Assembly: GCA_025602915.1 (NCBI GenBank) | Contig: JAHLJZ010000036.1 | Location: forward strand, 62,001-126,000 | DNA length: 64,000 nucleotides | Reading direction: 5' to 3' | DNA from: Paraphysoderma sedebokerense | Lineage: Eukaryota; Blastocladiomycota; Physodermatomycetes; Physodermatales; Physodermataceae | In this document: in pieces, positions 59,735 to 64,000 of the stretch | Layout: each line of letters starts with the position of its first letter | Position numbering within the stretch: the first letter of the stretch is position 1 | The notes under the pieces: generated by a model | Seen by the model: only the letters and a program-made list of their open reading frames with translations | Database searches by the model: none | What the model was told of the DNA's origin: nothing | Translations under genes and position numbers: made by a program

Positions 59735-59970
59735 CGTTTATTGCTCTTATTCCAAATCGCCGAAACTCTTAATTATCTTTCTAATAATCTTTAGCAATTG
59801 TTCGCACTAGCATAATCCATCCACATCTTCGTACAGCGGTTTACCTTGTCCAGTTTGTTTAGATACATTGATAGGTCTCGCTGTCGTCGCAGTGTCGAAC
59901 AGGAGGATGTTTGGGGATCGTTTCCTTCCGTGATATGTGGGTTTATTTCCAATAGGCGATATATCAAAGA

Positions 59971-60160
59971 GTGAAATAACTCGTTTCGAATATGATGTTA
60001 TCCTTCTCAATAAATCATTATTAATAAAAACATCGTCATAAAATTTTGTTAGCTGCAATTCGTAATATTTTTAATTGATTCCTTCCTTTGTTTCCCTACA
60101 AATAAAAGTCCATAGGAAATAATGAAATACTAAACATATGTCCCGAATACCAAATACCGA
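59971..60160 (+). repeat. About 190-nt diverged direct repeat, copy 1
   Basis: Shares with 61399-61600 the words ACTCGTTTCG, TTCTCAATA, CATAAAA, TTCGTA and AATGAAATACTAAACA.ATG in the same order. Older than the 125-nt repeat by its divergence. Confidence 0.7.
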
Positions 60161-61344
60161 CATCCAACTCTCGAAAGACATGACACATGCTTAACGACAT
60201 CAAATTCAACAATAGAATATAAGTTTAGTAGCCTAAATCAAAATAATTACATTCCTTCTCAACAAACAATCGAGAGCCTAGTATTGAGGAAAATGAATCA
60301 GTATGTTATCGTTTTCTCAAGACAGTGGAAGATATCCTCGACAGAGACATATCTGGTGAGAATGTCCCCGGAATGTGTACGGTAAATCATTGCGGCAGGA
60401 CGATATCGCGAAGATTAGGCCACGCGATGTCCGTAGGGGCATTTCGTAATACTAATGTATTTTTCTCATACATATATCGTCCTCAATGACCTCCGTCTGT
60501 AAATGATGGCCTCCGGTCGCCTCATGAAGGTTTATCACCAGGACATTCTGATGTTGCTACCGCGATATCTTGCGCAATCTCGCGAAGATGTTTTCTCTGA
60601 CTATGTTATAGAGACAGCTTGTTCCAAGATATCCTGGGGCATCCTGATGCCCATATATCTCGGGGATGTCGCCATTGTGATGTTACCGAATTCTGCTTGT
60701 GTATAGATTCAATGGTTTGTAAATCGGCATCTTCTATTCTCGATTACAGCTGGAGCATCTCTATCTTTGTTAAACGCCGAGTTCCATATGAGGTTGTTTT
60801 ATTGACGCATCGAGTTAAGTCGTGCTTTCCGGGCCTAATTGCGATACTTATCATTCGCCAAGAGTTGCAAAATGGTCATATCCTTCTCATCCTTTTTTGT
60901 TGGTAAAAGAACCATAACTGCCGAAAACTTTTCTGAACTGCCTCATTCAGCCACTGGTGAAGCTTAAGGGTTGGCTCTAGTTCATTGCTATTAGGTGATT
61001 CAGAAGCCTAATGTGGAATCATGGTGTCACACAGACTTTGCTGAAGATTTAAATCTAAATTATAGACCTTTCTGAACTACCCCCAGTGATTATTCACGAC
61101 AAAGGCAAATTTGTGTAAATTATATTGCTAAATAAACAAGGAGAGAGTTATCACAATTTGGGATTCTATCCTGTTCTTAATAAATGTCTAAATTAAAGGC
61201 GAAAGCCGACCAACGAACGACGAATAGCAACTTCACATTTGTATGAGTCAATGTAAGTATAGACGCAAACAAATATCTGATATACATGTCTGTCAACGGA
61301 GTAATGATTCATTGGCACATATATCATTTAAAAACTTGCCATTC

Positions 61345-61387
61345 TACTTCCTAAATAAATAATTCTGATCTTGCTATAAATCTTAAC
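61345..61387 (-). repeat. 43-nt inverted repeat, right arm
   Basis: Reverse complement of 59404-59446. Lies just left of the diverged direct copy at 61399-61600. Confidence 0.88.
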
Positions 61388-61398
61388 AATATTGAGTA

Positions 61399-61600
61399 GT
61401 GAAGTTACTCGTTTCGGATATAGTAGGTTGTATTTCTCAATACATAATGATTAATAAAATCATAGTCATAAAAGTTTGTAAGTTATAATTCGTAGATTCT
61501 CGATACTTGATTGCTTCCTCTCCTTCCCTGTAAATACCAACAAACTTCGAACAAAATAATGAAATACTAAACACATGTCACGAATATCGAATACCAAAAA
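61399..61600 (+). repeat. About 200-nt diverged direct repeat, copy 2
   Basis: Second copy of the segment at 59971-60160, about 1.43 kb downstream. Confidence 0.7.
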
Positions 61601-62246
61601 TACCATGTCGTCGTCCATGTCAGTCGCAATCAAAATGCCTCAAGTGATGCAGTAATTTGGTATCCCTACAATCTTGTGTGGCCTGTACTACTTTAGTTTT
61701 CCATCAGTTCAAAGTGATATGCTAGTCACGTCAACAAATCTCTAGCACATTAAGTAACTTTTGAGAAGGAGTCCCAAATTCCGTATCACCACTCTCCACG
61801 CGAGTACAATCAGACGTATTCAATACCCACTCCTCCAATACTTGCAAACACGGAATCTTCGTACTCTTCCAACACTTTCACAAACATGGGTTCCTTTCTC
61901 CCCACACTGTCAACATTTTCAATTGAAACTGTCTACCATTATCAATGTTTGCTTACAACAATGAGTTGTCCTACCTTAATGAGATTCCGGATTCCAGTTA
62001 TCTCCTTGGTTATGGGTATGTCGGATGGACATTCAACTAATTCATTGTAGAGATTGACTCACTTCGCTATCCATACTTTTGCGCCTAAAACATGACTGCT
62101 TGCAACTATAAGCTCATTAAACATGCCAGTAGCGGCCAACTCGAAATTTAATTCGTCTATATTTATTATATGATTACAATTCTATATTATCCGTCAAATA
62201 ATAATAAATAAAAGATGCATCGGTAACATAAAAATTTTCAACAATT

Positions 62247-64000
62247 TCACTCTTTTTTCCCTTCATCATCTGGTAATCCATAATATTGCTTTCTCAACGC
62301 TATATCTGCTAAATCTTGCACTGATCCATATTTGTGTACATTGTCCGGAGTAAAAATCTGCAATAAATGGGTGTATTCGATCTTCCATTGAGTTGCCTGA
62401 TTTCTACTTGTGTGGTTTTCGCTGCCGTTTGAGTTTTTGGAAGGAACGGTGATTTGTAATGAATTCGGGTTGCCTCGATTTCGTATCGAAATTGATGATG
62501 GCGTCTGGGGGTAAATCGAGTCTGGATTGGACGGCTGTGCAGTTCCTGGCAAAGATTGCGTTGGAATCAACGGTTTCTGAGAAGTCTGAGGCTTTTCGTT
62601 ATGAATATCTATTAATTGTATGTCGGTCATCGTCATTCCGTGATTTTGCGTTAGAGATGTCTCCCCATTATTGTGACGGCTTGTATTGGGCGACGCTGGT
62701 TGCGATCCAGTCTTCATATGAACATAGTTCATGTGGTAGAATTTTAATGCACCCATGTAAAATAGAGGATCAAGAATACTGTATTCTTGGTGCATAACAA
62801 CGGGTGAAGGCCATGAGATAATAGATTTGAAGTGACCCAACAGTATCTAATGAAGTAACTAACATCAGCCAACCAGGCGGAAAGAAATACCAAAAAAAGA
62901 AAATACAAACTGGAATAGTCATCCCACAGAGAGTCAAAATCCTGAATCGAAGACCCCATGAAGCCATCTCAATGAAAGGATTATCAAAGGCAAACGGAAT
63001 GATGAATGCGAAGTAACTCATTAAACTAAAAGCAGCAAGAGTGTTAATGCGAGATGTTAACCCGACGTACATGAAAAATATTTCATCTGCAGTCATCCTT
63101 ACCTTAAACAAATACAGACAGCAACAACACTCCAAAGAAGCAGATACTCTTTCAGAAGATACACCATTTGAATATCTTTGTAGTAAACAGTTGCCCCAAA
63201 CAGTACCTTAGCCCAATAATGGATTGCTCCTACTTTTCTTCTGCCTCTCTGACTAAGACTGATTCCCCTTGAACTTTCATTCGTGTCGATCGCCTCCAGA
63301 TCATACTCTGATCGACCAACGGTCCTGATCACAGACCAGTCGACATGGACCAAGACGAACAATTTCTCAACGACATATTGTGTGACCCAGCTTGTCAGAA
63401 TCACCGTAACAAGATAAGCGGGTAGCACTTGCGGAGTATGAAGAATGGTAGAGTCTACAGTTCCAACTTGACCATAACCCTTAGTTCCGTAATAAGCGTA
63501 GAAAATGATATTGATTAACGCAAACTGCAGTAAAACAGCGAAAAAGGATAGAATCATGGCTCTTCGATTCTTGAGTAAGGACTTGTGAACTTCTGCGCTA
63601 TATTCATGCTTGGAATGGTTAAAGTTGAATAGGGACACGAAACAGAAGGGCGATGCGAAAGTAAAATACTCCATAAGGAAAATGAATGTTAAAATAGTAA
63701 TAATGTTGAAAAATATGACAAGAACGACATTGCGAATGATGAAGCGAGAGTTCCAATCTGACCGAGCCTGCGAATACGCCTTGATCAGTTCAATGGACTC
63801 GGCAAGGTACTGATGAGACGGATAGTCCGGAGGGTCCTGCAAATTTAAATACAAATTAGATTAACCAACATCGCAAAATAGAAAGATCAGAATAATCATT
63901 AGACCCCTCACCAAGTCTGTATTCCTTCGCAGTGTCATATTACCAATGGCGAAGGACATTCCAAGTTTCTTCAATAAAGCCGAGACATATACTTGCTTCT
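62247..64000 (-). CDS. Multi-pass membrane protein (5' part outside window)
   Basis: Read downwards from the right edge. Exon 64000-63912 gives KKLGMSFAIGNMTLRRNTDL. An intron ends at 63841, then exon 63840-63103 has DPPDYPSHQYLAESIELIKA, helices RNVVLVIFFNIITILTFIFL and ILSFFAVLLQFALINIIFYA, AYLVTVILTSWVTQYVVEKL and LLLWSVVAVCIC. A splice from AG|GTAAGG (63103) to an acceptor near 63027 restores SLMSYFAFIIPFAFDNPF, RILTLCGMTIPVCIFFFWYF and SLDTVGSLQIYYL. The last part, with GALKFYHMNYVHMKTG and a hydrophilic Ser/Asn/Thr-rich tail ending DDEGKKE, is in another frame and needs one more splice near 62770-62840 that I could not fix. At least six helices. No family recognised; a receptor-like or transporter protein. 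Confidence 0.6.

Larger units (their letters stand above)
57996..62246. other. 4.25-kb gene-poor region with local repeats
   Basis: No convincing exon. A minus-strand frame at 59807-60058 (83 codons, with KFYDDVFINNDLLRRITSYS) is the longest plausible coding remnant, but the diverged direct copy of part of it (61399-61600) does not keep the frame. Holds a 125-nt near-perfect direct repeat, a 43-nt inverted repeat and a 190-200-nt diverged direct repeat, listed separately. Segment 60340-60660 repeats the words GATATC and TCTCG many times. No transposase, reverse transcriptase or tRNA recognised. Confidence 0.5.

Noticed and set aside
60503-60906. Two overlapping plus-strand open frames
   Set aside because: No recognisable domain, codon pattern or splice signals; lies in the repeat-rich non-coding stretch.
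57996-62246. Transposon or retroelement
   Set aside because: No transposase, integrase or reverse transcriptase motif on either strand, and no terminal repeats bounding a unit; the repeats are short and local.

Overview
The window reads as nuclear DNA of an early-diverging, zoosporic fungus (chytrid or blastoclad grade). Fungal signs are AP-1/Pap1-type bZIP factors (NxxAQxxFR basic regions), an Asa1-type WD40 protein, an Rch1/SLC10A7-type carrier, a GH5 mannanase-like enzyme and short GT-AG introns of about 50-150 nt. The decisive sign is an intact intraflagellar-transport gene, IFT56, which the non-flagellated Dikarya lack. The DNA is AT-rich and gene-dense, with no transposase, reverse transcriptase, CRISPR array or virus-like element that I could see.

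Layout. 0-18.4 kb is a housekeeping block: the tail of a membrane protein, ASA1, a topoisomerase III with a GRF finger and three zinc knuckles, an amino-acid/ethanolamine-type permease, RNA polymerase III subunit RPC25, IFT56, then on the minus strand an Naa40-type N-terminal acetyltransferase and an Rch1-type carrier. 20.2-42.4 kb is dominated by bZIP transcription factors: six small intronless paralogues in tandem on the plus strand (called A to F here) and three larger ones on the minus strand (G, H, I). Between the two groups lie an MLRQ/B12D-like gene, a two-helix membrane protein and a 1085-residue protein with a domain resembling bacterial/phage helix-turn-helix proteins. 43.5-64 kb holds a secreted or lumenal protein, two intron-bearing tRNA-Gly(GCC) genes, a small basic secreted protein, a GH5 hydrolase, a choline/ethanolamine kinase, two look-alike membrane-anchored coiled-coil proteins, a MYST acetyltransferase with two PHD fingers, about 4 kb of repeat-bearing DNA without a clear gene, and the start of a multi-pass membrane protein that runs off the right edge.

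The most interesting system is the bZIP cluster. G and I carry a three-cysteine C-terminal region resembling the redox-sensing c-CRD of Yap1/Pap1. The six array members share G's basic region and its DIL-x-TP motif but end right after the zipper. Copies B to E also share a promoter: a distal TTTTTCCGAAT block, a GAAGCCTC element, and a TATA box about 40 nt before the ATG. In copy D both the TATA box and the start ATG are altered. I infer a recent lineage-specific expansion of truncated, co-regulated AP-1-like factors that could dimerise with the full-length sensors or compete for their sites. Gene calls rest on hand translation and motif recognition; no database was searched.
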